Positions 27,573-36,639 of a DNA stretch of 64,000 nucleotides are shown one piece after another. The position numbers were made by a program, and so were the translations under genes. The DNA is taken from NCBI GenBank assembly GCA_900167215.1, contig FUZS01000003.1, positions 124,001 to 188,000 on the forward strand, in the 5' to 3' direction. Every line of letters starts with the position of its first letter. The stretch's first letter is position 1. Under the pieces are notes generated by a model. The model was not told where the DNA came from. It saw only the letters and a program-made list of their open reading frames with translations, and ran no database searches. This stretch comes from [Eubacterium] yurii (lineage in GTDB: Bacteria > Bacillota > Clostridia > Peptostreptococcales > Filifactoraceae).

Positions 27573-28688
27573 ATGGACAAAATTAAAATTATTTCAGTCT
27601 TTGGAACAAGACCTGAAGCTATAAAGATGGCGCCATTAGTAAAAAAAATGGAAAGTAATTCCAATATTGTTTCTAAGGTCTTAGTTACAGGTCAACATAG
27701 ACAGATGTTAGATAGCGTTTTAGAAATCTTCAATATAAAACCTGAATTTGACCTAAATATAATGAAACATGGTCAAACAATACAAAATATAACCTCTAAA
27801 GTAATGTACGGCGTAAGTGATATAATAAGAAATAATTTTAGACCTGATCTTCTTTTAGTTCACGGAGATACTTCTACAAGTTTTTCTTCCGCCTTAGGGG
27901 CTTTTTATGAAAAAATTCCAGTTGGACATGTAGAGGCTGGGCTTAGAACAGGAAATATATACTCTCCATATCCTGAAGAAATGAATAGGAAGTTAATAGG
28001 TTCTTTGTCAACATATCATTTTGCTCCTACTATTAACAATAAAAATAATTTATTAAAAGAAAATATTAGCGAAAAAAATATTATAGTTACAGGAAATACA
28101 GTCATAGATGCCTTACACAGTGTAATAAATACAAATTACGATTTTTCAAAAGATGATAATTTAAAAAAAGTAGACTTTAACAAGAAAATAATCCTACTTA
28201 CTTGCCATAGAAGGGAAAATTGGGGCAAACCAATGGAGAATATATTTGATGCCATAAATAAAGTAGCAAGTGAAAATAGTGATATACAAATTATCTACCC
28301 AGTGCATATGAATCCTCAAATTGTAAAGTTAGCTAATGAAAGACTTACTCAAGCAAATATAGTACTGATAGAACCACTTGAATATATGGAGTTTGCTAAT
28401 TTAATAAATAAATCTTACCTTATATTAACAGATTCTGGCGGCTTACAAGAAGAAGCTCCATCTCTTGGTAAACCTGTACTTGTTTTAAGAACTGAAACTG
28501 AAAGACCAGAAGCAGTTGATGCAGGTACAGTAAAAGTAATAGGTGTAGAATACGAAAATGTGTATAAGGAAATAACTCATATATTAAATGACAAAAAAGA
28601 ATATGACAAGATGTCAAATGCTGTAAATCCGTATGGAGATGGAAAAGCTTGTGACAGAATAATAGATTTTATTGAGAACCTAAGATAA
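27573..28688 (+). CDS. wecB: UDP-N-acetylglucosamine 2-epimerase (non-hydrolysing)
   Basis: 371 residues. Converts UDP-GlcNAc to UDP-ManNAc for teichoic acid or capsule synthesis. VFGTRPEAIKMAPLV, LLVHGDTSTSFSSALGAFY, EAGLRTGN, and LTDSGGLQEEAPSLGKPVL (UDP and substrate sites) are present. SD AAAGG. Co-oriented with the tagO-like gene; further wall genes are not in the window. Confidence 0.97.
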   Translation: MDKIKIISVFGTRPEAIKMAPLVKKMESNSNIVSKVLVTGQHRQMLDSVLEIFNIKPEFDLNIMKHGQTIQNITSKVMYGVSDIIRNNFRPDLLLVHGDTSTSFSSALGAFYEKIPVGHVEAGLRTGNIYSPYPEEMNRKLIGSLSTYHFAPTINNKNNLLKENISEKNIIVTGNTVIDALHSVINTNYDFSKDDNLKKVDFNKKIILLTCHRRENWGKPMENIFDAINKVASENSDIQIIYPVHMNPQIVKLANERLTQANIVLIEPLEYMEFANLINKSYLILTDSGGLQEEAPSLGKPVLVLRTETERPEAVDAGTVKVIGVEYENVYKEITHILNDKKEYDKMSNAVNPYGDGKACDRIIDFIENLR

Positions 28689-28710
28689 ATTTGGATAGCA
28701 AGATTATAAA

Positions 28711-28916
28711 ACTCAACTTTCCCACATGAAAAACATATTAAGGATATTGAAATTTGAATATATCTTAAAAATATAATATTATACTTGACATATTGATAAA
28801 TATGCAAATTTCAATAAATATTGTTTAGAAAATTGTGTGTCAAGTAGTGTATTAAAAACTCTATAAATATTTAAATTTCAATTAAAATTTCGATAATTTT
28901 AGTGGGAAAGTTGAGT
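28711..28916. repeat. 206-bp unit bounded by 15-bp inverted repeats, with inner inverted repeat
   Basis: Outer arms ACTCAACTTTCCCAC (28711-28725) and GTGGGAAAGTTGAGT (28902-28916) are perfect. Inner arms TACTTGACA (28782-28790) and TGTCAAGTA (28838-28846). The inner right arm continues as TGTGTCAAGTAGTGTATT, near-identical to 56155-56172. No ORF and no clear target duplication. Confidence 0.7.
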
Positions 28917-29083
28917 AAGTCATAAATAAACTATAAAAAAATATTGATAACGAAAAGAGGTTTTATATTTGATATTTTTATATTGTCATTTGTAAAATCT
29001 TTTTTCAAAACAAAAAAATGAATTAGCCAAGATAATATAGTTGCAAGATATTATTTTGCTGATTCAATTTAATTTCATAATTC

Positions 29084-29113
29084 TACTTCGCATAATAAGC
29101 ATTATGCGAAGTA
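29084..29113 (-). terminator. Hairpin after purR
   Basis: TACTTCGCATAAT (29084-29096), AAGC loop, ATTATGCGAAGTA (29101-29113): a perfect 13-bp stem 24 nt beyond the purR stop. No clean T-run follows, so termination is likely but not certain. Confidence 0.6.
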
Positions 29114-29137
29114 ATAAGTTGAAATATTGGAAATACA

Positions 29138-29962
29138 CTACTCTTCTAATTTGCCTATAATGTTTGGAGATGGTTTTAAAATATTATCTTCATTATGTTC
29201 ATCAAGAAGTAATAAAGATTCATAATTATATATTTTCTTTGATTCAGGCTCATTGGTAGATATTATTACAATACTGCTTAACACTTCAACAGAAAATTCA
29301 TTCATAAGCTCATGCATCCCCTTGATAGTTCCCCCGCCTCTCATAAAGTCATCCAAGATTATTACTTTAGAGCCTTTTTTTATACTTTTAATAGGAAGAG
29401 ACATTGTTTGGATTTTATTGTTATTTCTGCCAGTTACATAGGTAATATTTATAGATGGACCTTCTGATATCTTGGTATTTTTTCTTATAATAAGCAAAGG
29501 TAAATTCATAGCTTTTGCTGTCATTATTGCTACAGGTATACCTTTAGTTTCTATTGTAACCAAATAATCAGCCTTTGAATAATCTACAACTGTCGCAAAT
29601 ATTTTTCCTATTTTTTCTACTATAAATGGATCATATATTAAATCTATTAAGTATAAAAATCTTCCAGGTAATATTCTCTCCTTAGAAGAAAGTTTTTCAC
29701 AAAGCATATTTAAAAATTCTATACAATCTTTTTTATACACAGTTGGGATATACTTAACACCACCGGCTGCTCCAGGAATTGTAATTACTTTTCCTAACTT
29801 TTGATCATCAAAAATAAGTTTAATAAGCGATATATCTGCACTTATAGTTGATTTCGCTGAAGAAAATTTTTCAGAAAAATAATTAAAAGTTATAATCTTA
29901 TTTGGATTATCTGATAAAATTTTAGATATAGCTGCAAGCCTGTGTACTTTTTTTAACTTCAT
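29138..29962 (-). CDS. purR: Pur operon repressor PurR
   Basis: 274 residues from MKLKKVHRLAAISKILSD, chosen because GAGAGG precedes this ATG; the ORF continues upstream without an SD. N-terminal winged helix (TFNYFSEKFSSAKSTISADI) and a C-terminal phosphoribosyltransferase-like domain with the PRPP loop VIILDDFMRGGGTIKGMHEL. In Bacillus, PRPP binding releases the repressor from purine genes. No purine biosynthesis gene or clear PurBox was found here. Confidence 0.93.
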   Translation of the reverse strand: MKLKKVHRLAAISKILSDNPNKIITFNYFSEKFSSAKSTISADISLIKLIFDDQKLGKVITIPGAAGGVKYIPTVYKKDCIEFLNMLCEKLSSKERILPGRFLYLIDLIYDPFIVEKIGKIFATVVDYSKADYLVTIETKGIPVAIMTAKAMNLPLLIIRKNTKISEGPSINITYVTGRNNNKIQTMSLPIKSIKKGSKVIILDDFMRGGGTIKGMHELMNEFSVEVLSSIVIISTNEPESKKIYNYESLLLLDEHNEDNILKPSPNIIGKLEE

Positions 29963-29982
29963 ATTAATCCTCTCATAATAAA

Positions 29983-30032
29983 TAAAAAAAGTCCAACGTA
30001 TCAATAAACAACTAATTAAATAACGTTAGACT
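29983..30032 (-). terminator. Terminator of the rapZ-yvcK-whiA-ptsH operon
   Basis: On the - strand: AGTCTAACGT (30032-30023), loop of about 23 nt, ACGTTGGACT (29999-29990), then T7. It ends just before purR. It was also considered as a PurR operator, but no PurBox pattern fits. Confidence 0.8.
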
Positions 30033-30074
30033 ACAAAAGAAAAAATAACAAATCAAACGACATCTATATCAAAC

Positions 30075-30341
30075 TTAGACTGTTATTAATTCGTTTTCTA
30101 TCAAATTAACCAAATCATCTACCGCATCCTTTTCATCCGGTCCGTCAGCTTTTATTTCTATAGATTCTCCTTTTCCAACAGATAAAGCCATGACACCCAT
30201 TATGGATTTCGCATTGACTGTAGAATTTTCTTTAGTTATAAGTATATTTGACTTATACTTGTTTGTGTGCTGGATAAAAATTACAGCTGCTCTTGAATGT
30301 AAACCAGATTCATTTTTTACAGTAACTTCTTTTTTTATCAT
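30075..30341 (-). CDS. ptsH: Phosphocarrier protein HPr
   Basis: 88 residues. Active His15 in NESGLHSRAAVIF and regulatory Ser46 in NAKSIMGVMALSV are both present, so this can both relay PTS phosphate and be phosphorylated by HPr kinase as CcpA cofactor. In Bacillus the gene after whiA is Crh, which lacks His15; here the position holds a true HPr. The start overlaps the whiA stop by ATGA. No ptsI follows. Confidence 0.94.
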   Translation of the reverse strand: MIKKEVTVKNESGLHSRAAVIFIQHTNKYKSNILITKENSTVNAKSIMGVMALSVGKGESIEIKADGPDEKDAVDDLVNLIENELITV

Positions 30342-31306
30342 TTTCCTTCTTCCTCCTTATATAGATTCATAGCAATATCTTCTATTTTTTTTAATCTATA
30401 ATTTACTCCTGACTTACTAAGAGGAATAGATAACTTCTCCCCCAAATCTTTTAGACTATAAGATTCATTTGACAACCTTAGTAAGGCTAGTTCTCTTAAG
30501 TCTTCAGGAATATAATCTATCGAACGTTTATTAATTATATACTCTATAGCTTTCTTATGTTTGATATAACCCTTTGTTATTTTCAAAAGATTAGCAGTTT
30601 CGCAATTCACAATCCTATTCACATTATTTCTAAGATTTTTTTTCACTCTAATATCTTCAAACTTAAACATACTATCATGAGCACCTATGAAATTGAGAAA
30701 ATCAGATATACTATCACCATCTTTGACATATACGACAAACACATCTTTTCTTTCAACAATATGAGATCTTATTTCAAAGTGATTCAAAAAAATAGAAAGA
30801 CTTGAAGCAAGACTCTTATTATGAGTAGTAAACTCCAGATGATAGTTTTTTTCAGGATTAGTCAATGACCCACATACCATGTAGACTCCTCTTAAAAATA
30901 TCTTACTATCATCCTCTGAATCTAAAATTTCAGAGTTTATACCATAAATTCTAAGAGTATATATATCTCCTTGAATTTGCATGATTGATAACTGTTCTAG
31001 TATATTATTTAAGTAGATTTCATTATCTTTTGGAAACTGTAAATTATACAAAAAATCCCTACCAAAATTATAATTGTTTTTTTGATTAATTTCAAGAGTT
31101 ATTCTAAATATTTTTTTAAAAATAGTTGTGATTTTTTTTGCAACATTTTTTTGATTTATAGTTATAGAAAAAGTTTCAGCTTTTCCTTCATTTAACTTTA
31201 TATTTCCAGAAAACAGAAGAACTGAATTTAAGAAGGAAAGCATCTCTTTTTTTGTATTTATCTTTATATTACAAAGTTCTTGTTTTATTTCATTAGAAAA
31301 AGTCAT
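30338..31306 (-). CDS. whiA: DNA-binding protein WhiA
   Basis: 322 residues from MTFSNEIKQELCN, the usual WhiA beginning; ATG 31315 is a possible alternative three codons upstream. N-terminal LAGLIDADG-like domain (RGVYMVCGSLTNPEKNYHLE), then a C-terminal helix-turn-helix (LRLSNESYSLKDLGEKLSIP, then SKSGVNYRLKKIE). Linked to division and sporulation control in Gram-positives. Begins right after yvcK and overlaps ptsH. Confidence 0.95.
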   Translation of the reverse strand: MTFSNEIKQELCNIKINTKKEMLSFLNSVLLFSGNIKLNEGKAETFSITINQKNVAKKITTIFKKIFRITLEINQKNNYNFGRDFLYNLQFPKDNEIYLNNILEQLSIMQIQGDIYTLRIYGINSEILDSEDDSKIFLRGVYMVCGSLTNPEKNYHLEFTTHNKSLASSLSIFLNHFEIRSHIVERKDVFVVYVKDGDSISDFLNFIGAHDSMFKFEDIRVKKNLRNNVNRIVNCETANLLKITKGYIKHKKAIEYIINKRSIDYIPEDLRELALLRLSNESYSLKDLGEKLSIPLSKSGVNYRLKKIEDIAMNLYKEEEGK

Positions 31307-31318
31307 AACTACCATCTT

Positions 31319-32317
31319 TCATATAAAGGAGAGTTTTTCATCATATGTCCTTTCAAATATTTCAGAAACTATCTTTGAGACTCTGATATTATCGTGAAGT
31401 ACAAATCCGTCTTTTATTAGCGCAAGATTTTCATCAATTGTTTTAATATTATTTTTTGAAAAATAACTTTTATCATAATCATTATTTTTTACAATATCCT
31501 GTCCTTTTTTTCTATATCTATCATGAATATCCTTAGGTATCTCTCCTACGTTTAAAACATAATAATCAAAAAGATTTGCACACCCATTTTTGCTTAATTC
31601 CTTGTAAAAATCTGATGACGTAAAATTGTCTGTTTCTCCGTTTTCAGTCATTATATTAGTTAAAAATATTTTTACAGCCTTAGACTTTTCCAATTCTTTT
31701 TTTATTCCTTCTATCAATATAACAGGAAAGATACTTGTATATAAGCTTCCTGGACCAGCAATTATTACATCTGAATTCTTAATTGCTTTTATTGCATCTT
31801 CAGAGGCTTTTACATACTCAGGTTCAAAATATACTCTATCTATCTTAGATTTTTGTTTCACTACTTCTTTTGATATATTAGACTCCCCATGTACTATATT
31901 TCCATTTTCAAGTTTTGCCAACAAATTTATGTTGTCATAAGTTACAGGATATACATTACCTCTTACAGCTAAAATTTTAGAAGTATATGATATAGCTTTT
32001 TTGAAATCGCCATGTATATCATGCATAGCAGCTAAAAATAAATTACCAAAATTTTGGCCCTTTAGGCTACCCTTTTGAAATCTATACTGAAATAATTTTT
32101 CCATTTCAGGTTCTGTATCAGATAGCGCAAGTATACAATTCCTCAAATCCCCCGGAGGTAATATATTCATCTCATTTCTTAAGATACCTGAACTGCCTCC
32201 GTCATCAGCCATGGTCACTACAGAGTTTAGTACCACATCAAACTTTTTAAGACCTCTTAATATATTTGATTGACCTGTTCCTCCGCCTAATATAGTGAAA
32301 ACTGCCTTTGATTGCAT
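31319..32317 (-). CDS. yvcK: YvcK/CofD-like UDP-sugar-binding protein
   Basis: 332 residues. Rossmann-like CofD/YvcK family: TILGGGTGQSNILRGLKKF, VVTMADDGGSSGILR, and LPPGDLRNCILALSD. Needed for growth on gluconeogenic carbon and for cell shape in Bacillus, binding UDP-GlcNAc-type ligands. Follows rapZ by 7 nt and is followed by whiA, the conserved Firmicute cluster. Confidence 0.95.
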   Translation of the reverse strand: MQSKAVFTILGGGTGQSNILRGLKKFDVVLNSVVTMADDGGSSGILRNEMNILPPGDLRNCILALSDTEPEMEKLFQYRFQKGSLKGQNFGNLFLAAMHDIHGDFKKAISYTSKILAVRGNVYPVTYDNINLLAKLENGNIVHGESNISKEVVKQKSKIDRVYFEPEYVKASEDAIKAIKNSDVIIAGPGSLYTSIFPVILIEGIKKELEKSKAVKIFLTNIMTENGETDNFTSSDFYKELSKNGCANLFDYYVLNVGEIPKDIHDRYRKKGQDIVKNNDYDKSYFSKNNIKTIDENLALIKDGFVLHDNIRVSKIVSEIFERTYDEKLSFI

Positions 32318-32324
32318 TTTTACC

Positions 32325-33188
32325 TCAATTTAAATAGTCTCTATGTTTTTTGAACACATTATACTTTTGATCTTTTAAAAAGTCATAAATAATATTACTT
32401 ACTGTAACAGACCTATGCTTTCCACCTGTGCATCCTATAGAAATAACAAGGTGATTTTTCCCTTCTTTGATGTACATAGGTAATAAAAATAGAAGCATAT
32501 CCTTCAATTTTTCTAAAAATTTGATACTATCTTGACTATTCATAACATAATCTTGAATTTCTTTTTCATTTCCTGTCTTTTCTTTTAAAGTATCTACATA
32601 GTATGGATTAGGCATAAACCTTACATCAAAGACCAAATCCGAATCTATGGGCACTCCATATTTAAAACCGAATGAAATTATTGTAATTAAGAAACCTTTA
32701 TCTTTAATATTTTCATCAAAAATTGAAATTATTTCATTTCTAAGGTCTATAGGCAAAAAATTCGAAGTATTGATTATATACTTAGCTTTTTTTCTAATTT
32801 CAGAAAGCATTTGTCTTTCTTTTTCTATTACCTCTATTACATTTTCTCCCTTAGATAGCGGATGCCTACGCCTTGACATCTTATACCTTTTTACTAAAAC
32901 TTCATTTTCAGATTCAAGAAATATTACATCATACTCAAATTTATTTTCATTTAAAAAATCAATAGCGTTATTTATCTCTTTTAAAAATTGATATCCTCTA
33001 ATATCAACACCAAGAGCAATCTTATCAAGTTTGCCTTTTGAATCGTCACCTAATGAGACTATCTTTGGTATTATTTCAGGTGGAAGATTATCTACGCAAT
33101 AATAACCTAAGTCTTCCATAACATTCATAGCTTCACTTTTTCCAGAACCTGATATACCTGTAATTATTACTATTTTCAAAAAAATCAC
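32325..33188 (-). CDS. rapZ: RapZ/YvcJ RNase adapter-type nucleotide-binding protein
   Basis: 287 residues from GTG 33188, or 284 from TTG 33179. The latter gives MKIVIITGISGSGKS, closer to the family start, with GCGGTGAT acting as SD. P-loop GISGSGKSEAMN, second NTP site region, and the C-terminal VISIGCTGGKHRSVTVSN, which is highly conserved in RapZ. First gene of rapZ-yvcK-whiA-ptsH. The SD-bearing upstream sequence is the end of dispersed repeat copy 2. Confidence 0.94.
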   Translation of the reverse strand: MIFLKIVIITGISGSGKSEAMNVMEDLGYYCVDNLPPEIIPKIVSLGDDSKGKLDKIALGVDIRGYQFLKEINNAIDFLNENKFEYDVIFLESENEVLVKRYKMSRRRHPLSKGENVIEVIEKERQMLSEIRKKAKYIINTSNFLPIDLRNEIISIFDENIKDKGFLITIISFGFKYGVPIDSDLVFDVRFMPNPYYVDTLKEKTGNEKEIQDYVMNSQDSIKFLEKLKDMLLFLLPMYIKEGKNHLVISIGCTGGKHRSVTVSNIIYDFLKDQKYNVFKKHRDYLN

Positions 33189-33301
33189 CGCTTTTAATTT
33201 GATATCTTACATCAATAACCATTTATAAGACCATGTAGTTATTTAAAATTATTCTCTATTAACATAACTACACGGCTTTTTAACAGGTCTTTTAGTATTA
33301 A
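33183..33301 (-). repeat. Dispersed intergenic repeat, copy 2
   Basis: Read on the - strand it begins TTAATACTAAAAGACC and continues CTGTTAAAAAGCCGTGTA, almost the same as copy 1 for the first 40 nt, and ends CGGTGATT. About 119 bp. Internally, TGTAGTTAT and ATAACTACA make a hairpin. The terminal AGTATCAA seen in copy 1 is absent, and its last bases enter the rapZ start region. Confidence 0.75.
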
Positions 33302-33351
33302 ATTAACACAATAAGAGTTATTCAAGTACACATGGTTTTAAATTGCTAAAA

Positions 33352-33386
33352 AAAATCTAAAAGATATAAACTTCTTTTAGATTTTC
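33352..33386 (-). terminator. Terminator of the glutaredoxin-like gene
   Basis: On the - strand: AAAATCTAAAAG, short loop, CTTTTAGATT, then T8. It lies just after the stop at 33400. Confidence 0.85.
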
Positions 33387-33399
33387 TGATAAAATATTT

Positions 33400-33636
33400 T
33401 TACAATCCAAGCAATTCATCTATCTTCTCTTTATCAAAGCCTGTAACTTGAACATCACCTATATAAGTTGTAGGAACTCCCATTATTCTATTTTTTATTA
33501 AAAATGCTCTCGCTTCAGAATCTTGATCTACATTTTTTTCAACAAATTGCACATTTTTTTCTCTCAAATAATCTTTTATCATATCGCAGTAATGACAAGA
33601 TGTGCTTGTATAAACAGTTACATTATCCATGTTCAT
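33400..33636 (-). CDS. Glutaredoxin-like protein (NrdH/Grx type)
   Basis: 78 residues, a single thioredoxin fold. Active site TSTSCHYCDMI (CxxC), cis-Pro region MGVPTTYIGD and the G-F-D end of the glutaredoxin family. Reduces disulphides in small partners; whether by glutathione or thioredoxin reductase is not visible. SD AAGGAG. Single gene with own terminator, next to the redox chaperone gene hslO. Confidence 0.92.
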   Translation of the reverse strand: MNMDNVTVYTSTSCHYCDMIKDYLREKNVQFVEKNVDQDSEARAFLIKNRIMGVPTTYIGDVQVTGFDKEKIDELLGL

Positions 33637-33708
33637 TTTCTCTCCTTATTTTTAAAATCATAAACATAACTACTCAAAGCTTTATATATCCACTTAAATC
33701 TTTTACAA

Positions 33709-34587
33709 TCAACTTATTTTTTTGATTAAATGTAAGAGTTCATTTTCATCAAAATTATATTTTTTATTACAAAAATGACATTGAATTTCAACTTTTTTAT
33801 CCTCATCATATATTTTTTTTATTTCATTTTTTCCAAGAGAAATAAGCGCCTTTTCAATTCTATCTTTATTGCAATCACACTCATAGCCCACCTGCTTATT
33901 TGATAAAATGTCACAACCAAGCCCAGATAAAAGTACATCTGCAATATCTTCAGGACTTTTTCCTTCTTTCATCATGTCTGTTACGGAAGATAAATTACTT
34001 ATATTTTTTTCAACCTTCAATATTGTGTCTTCACTAGCAAAAGGCATTACATATACTATAAATCCTCCTGCATATTTGACAGTATAATCTACATCTACCA
34101 AGACTCCAAGCCCTACGGCAGATCTTATCTGCTCTGAGTTAAGGAAATAATTTGTATAATCTTCAGCTACTTCTCCACTTATTAATTGACTATTACCAAT
34201 ATATGGCTCTTTTAGCCCTAAGTCCTTTATAATAGTCAAGGAACCACCTGTTCCTACAGCTCTGCCAACGTCAAGTTTTTTATCATCTCTAAGCGGTAAA
34301 TCAACATTATAATTAGTAGCACAAGCTTTAACATTACCAGTATGATTTGACACACAAGTTATATTACCAATAAATCCATCACCTTTTATTATAGTGGTAA
34401 TCTTATCTTTTTCACCCTTCATACCTATAGCCATTATAGAAGTAGCAGTCATACTTCTTCCTATAGCTGCACAAACAACAGGGCTAGGATTATGAATACT
34501 TCTCATTGTATTGACCATATCTGTAGTCTTTGCAACAAAAACTGATAGCTCTCTATTCTTATCAGTAGCATTTATGATATAATCCAT
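33709..34587 (-). CDS. hslO: Hsp33 redox-regulated chaperone
   Basis: 292 residues. Holdase activated by oxidation. Zinc redox switch cysteines CDCNKDR and CHFC are in place near the C-terminus, and the N-terminal fold has ATDKNRELSVFVAKTTDMV and GTGGSLTIIKDLGLKEPY. Start overlaps no neighbour; clpX ends 8 nt upstream, so it is likely in the clpX transcript. Confidence 0.96.
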   Translation of the reverse strand: MDYIINATDKNRELSVFVAKTTDMVNTMRSIHNPSPVVCAAIGRSMTATSIMAIGMKGEKDKITTIIKGDGFIGNITCVSNHTGNVKACATNYNVDLPLRDDKKLDVGRAVGTGGSLTIIKDLGLKEPYIGNSQLISGEVAEDYTNYFLNSEQIRSAVGLGVLVDVDYTVKYAGGFIVYVMPFASEDTILKVEKNISNLSSVTDMMKEGKSPEDIADVLLSGLGCDILSNKQVGYECDCNKDRIEKALISLGKNEIKKIYDEDKKVEIQCHFCNKKYNFDENELLHLIKKIS

Positions 34588-34595
34588 ACCTAGCT

Positions 34596-35846
34596 TTATG
34601 CTCCTTTTTTAGTATTTTTAATTTTAATCAAAGGCTCAGATTTTTTAATAATACAATCTTTATTTATTAGTATTGCTGAAACATCATCTCTTGATGGAAT
34701 ATCATACATTATATCCATCATAGTCTCTTCAAGTATACTCCTTAAACCTCTTGCACCGGTTTTTCTCTCTATAGCCTTTCTTGCCACTTCAATTAATGCT
34801 TCGTCATCAATTTCAAGTTCAACATTATCAAGCTCAAATAATTTCTTAAATTGCTTTACAAGTGAATTTTTAGGTTCTTTTAATATCTTAACTAATGCAG
34901 ATTCATCTAAGGGATCTAAAGAGGCAACTATAGGTAACCTTCCTACAAATTCAGGAATAAGACCATACTTCAAAAGATCTTCCGTTTGAACTTTTTTGTA
35001 TATTTCTTCTTTGTTCACAAGCTCCTTTGATACTATTTCAGTTCCGAAACCTATGGAATTTTTACCCATACGCTTTTTAATTATCTCATCTATTCCTTCA
35101 AATGCTCCACCTACTATAAACATTATATTTGTTGTATCAATTTGTATAAGTTCTTGACTTGGATGTTTTCTTCCACCTTGAGGCGGCACACTGGCAACAG
35201 TCCCCTCTATTATTTTAAGTAGAGCCTGTTGTACACCTTCTCCGCTAACATCTCTTGTTATTGAAACATTTTCAGATTTTCTCGTTATTTTATCTATTTC
35301 ATCTATATATATTATCCCTGTCTGTGCCCTTTCAATATTGTAGTCAGAAGCCTGAATCAATTTTAGCAATATATTTTCGACATCTTCACCAACATAACCT
35401 GCCTCTGTAAGAGTAGTAGCATCCGCAATAGCAAAGGGAACATTCATTATCTTCGCTAAAGTTTGAGCTAAAAGTGTCTTTCCTGATCCTGTAGGGCCAA
35501 GCAATAGAATATTACTTTTTTGTATATCAATATCATCTTTCTTATTTTCAAGATTATAAACTCTCTTATAATGATTATATAATGAAACAGAAAGTACTTT
35601 TTTTGCGCTTTCCTGTCCAATTATATATTCATCTAAGAAACTCTTAATCTCTTTAGGTTTAGGTAAATTAATATCATACGAATCAGATTTGGAATTTTGT
35701 TTTTCTTCATCAATCATATCTTGACAAATTGCAACGCATTCATCGCATATATAAACACCATTCCCATAGATTAATTTCTTTACTTCAGTTTGCTTTTTAC
35801 CGCAAAAAGAACATCTTGCTATTTTATCATCTTTCTTATTAGACAT
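34596..35846 (-). CDS. clpX: ATP-dependent protease ATPase subunit ClpX
   Basis: 416 residues. N-terminal zinc domain CSFCGKK and CDEC, Walker [18 protein letters not shown], Walker [11 protein letters not shown], pore loop GYVGED and sensor 2 [10 protein letters not shown]. Unfolds substrates for ClpP. AAAGGTG SD. Behind clpP (27-nt gap) and before hslO. Confidence 0.98.
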   Translation of the reverse strand: MSNKKDDKIARCSFCGKKQTEVKKLIYGNGVYICDECVAICQDMIDEEKQNSKSDSYDINLPKPKEIKSFLDEYIIGQESAKKVLSVSLYNHYKRVYNLENKKDDIDIQKSNILLLGPTGSGKTLLAQTLAKIMNVPFAIADATTLTEAGYVGEDVENILLKLIQASDYNIERAQTGIIYIDEIDKITRKSENVSITRDVSGEGVQQALLKIIEGTVASVPPQGGRKHPSQELIQIDTTNIMFIVGGAFEGIDEIIKKRMGKNSIGFGTEIVSKELVNKEEIYKKVQTEDLLKYGLIPEFVGRLPIVASLDPLDESALVKILKEPKNSLVKQFKKLFELDNVELEIDDEALIEVARKAIERKTGARGLRSILEETMMDIMYDIPSRDDVSAILINKDCIIKKSEPLIKIKNTKKGA

Positions 35847-35873
35847 ATAAACACCTTTTAATAAATTACAATA

Positions 35874-36461
35874 CTACTTTCCTCTTCCAAGCATAACACT
35901 GTCTATCAGACCATAGTCTTTAGCTTCCTCAGCTGACATAAAGAAGTCTCTTTCCGTATCCTTATTTATTACTTCAATATTTTTCCCTGTTTGCTCAGCC
36001 ATTATCTCATTTAATTTCTTTCTCAATCTTATTATTCTCTCAGCGTGTATCTGTATATCTGTAGCTTGTCCTTTTGTTCCACCAAGAGGTTGATGAATCA
36101 TTATCTCGCTGTTCGGGAGAGCATATCTCTTACCTTTTTTTCCACTACTTAATAAAAATGCTCCCATAGAAGCTGCCATACCCACACATATTGTAGAAAC
36201 ATCTGGTTTTATATGTTGCATTGTATCATATATAGCCATACCTGCTGTTATTGAGCCCCCAGGTGAATTTATATAGAAATGTATATCTTTATCTGGATCT
36301 TCTGATTCTAAAAACAATAACTGCGCAACAATCAACGACGCTGTCTGATCATTTACTTCATCCCCTAAAAATATTATTCTCTCTTTTAAAAGACGAGAAT
36401 ATATATCATAACTTCTTTCTCCTCTGCTTGTTTGTTCAATTACATAAGGAATAAATGCCAT
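35874..36461 (-). CDS. clpP: ATP-dependent Clp protease proteolytic subunit
   Basis: 195 residues from [19 protein letters not shown]; the ATG follows AGGAGATG, and extra ORF residues upstream are leader. Catalytic Ser in [11 protein letters not shown], His in MIHQPLGG, Asp later ([11 protein letters not shown]). Forms the 14-mer chamber with ClpX. tig lies just upstream, the classic tig-clpP-clpX order. Confidence 0.98.
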   Translation of the reverse strand: MAFIPYVIEQTSRGERSYDIYSRLLKERIIFLGDEVNDQTASLIVAQLLFLESEDPDKDIHFYINSPGGSITAGMAIYDTMQHIKPDVSTICVGMAASMGAFLLSSGKKGKRYALPNSEIMIHQPLGGTKGQATDIQIHAERIIRLRKKLNEIMAEQTGKNIEVINKDTERDFFMSAEEAKDYGLIDSVMLGRGK

Positions 36462-36591
36462 CTTCACATCTCCTATTTTACAAAAATACAAATTCTCATT
36501 TAAATCTATTTATTTAAAAATTTGTATTAGTTAAAAAATTTATCATAACAATAGTATGATCCTATAAAAATGTTATTTCACTTATAAAATA

Positions 36592-36633
36592 TTATAAGAG
36601 TGTAACTAACATATATTAGATACACTCTTATAA
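36592..36633 (-). terminator. Hairpin between tig and clpP
   Basis: TTATAAGAGTGTA (36592-36604) and TACACTCTTATAA (36621-36633), a perfect 13-bp stem right after tig on the - strand. A weak T-rich tract follows. Termination may be partial, leaving read-through into clpP. Confidence 0.65.
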
Positions 36634-36639
36634 ACAAAA

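Larger units (their letters stand above)
28689..29137. other. Intergenic region with nested inverted repeats and a hairpin
   Basis: 449 bp between convergent wecB and purR with no plausible ORF. It holds the inverted-repeat unit at 28711-28916 and a separate perfect hairpin at 29084-29113. The rest is plain AT-rich sequence in which no promoter or RNA gene was recognised. Confidence 0.8.

Noticed and set aside
29990-30032. Inverted repeat before purR as a PurR operator
   Set aside because: It does not match the PurBox pattern, and a T7 run after the stem on the - strand fits a terminator for ptsH.
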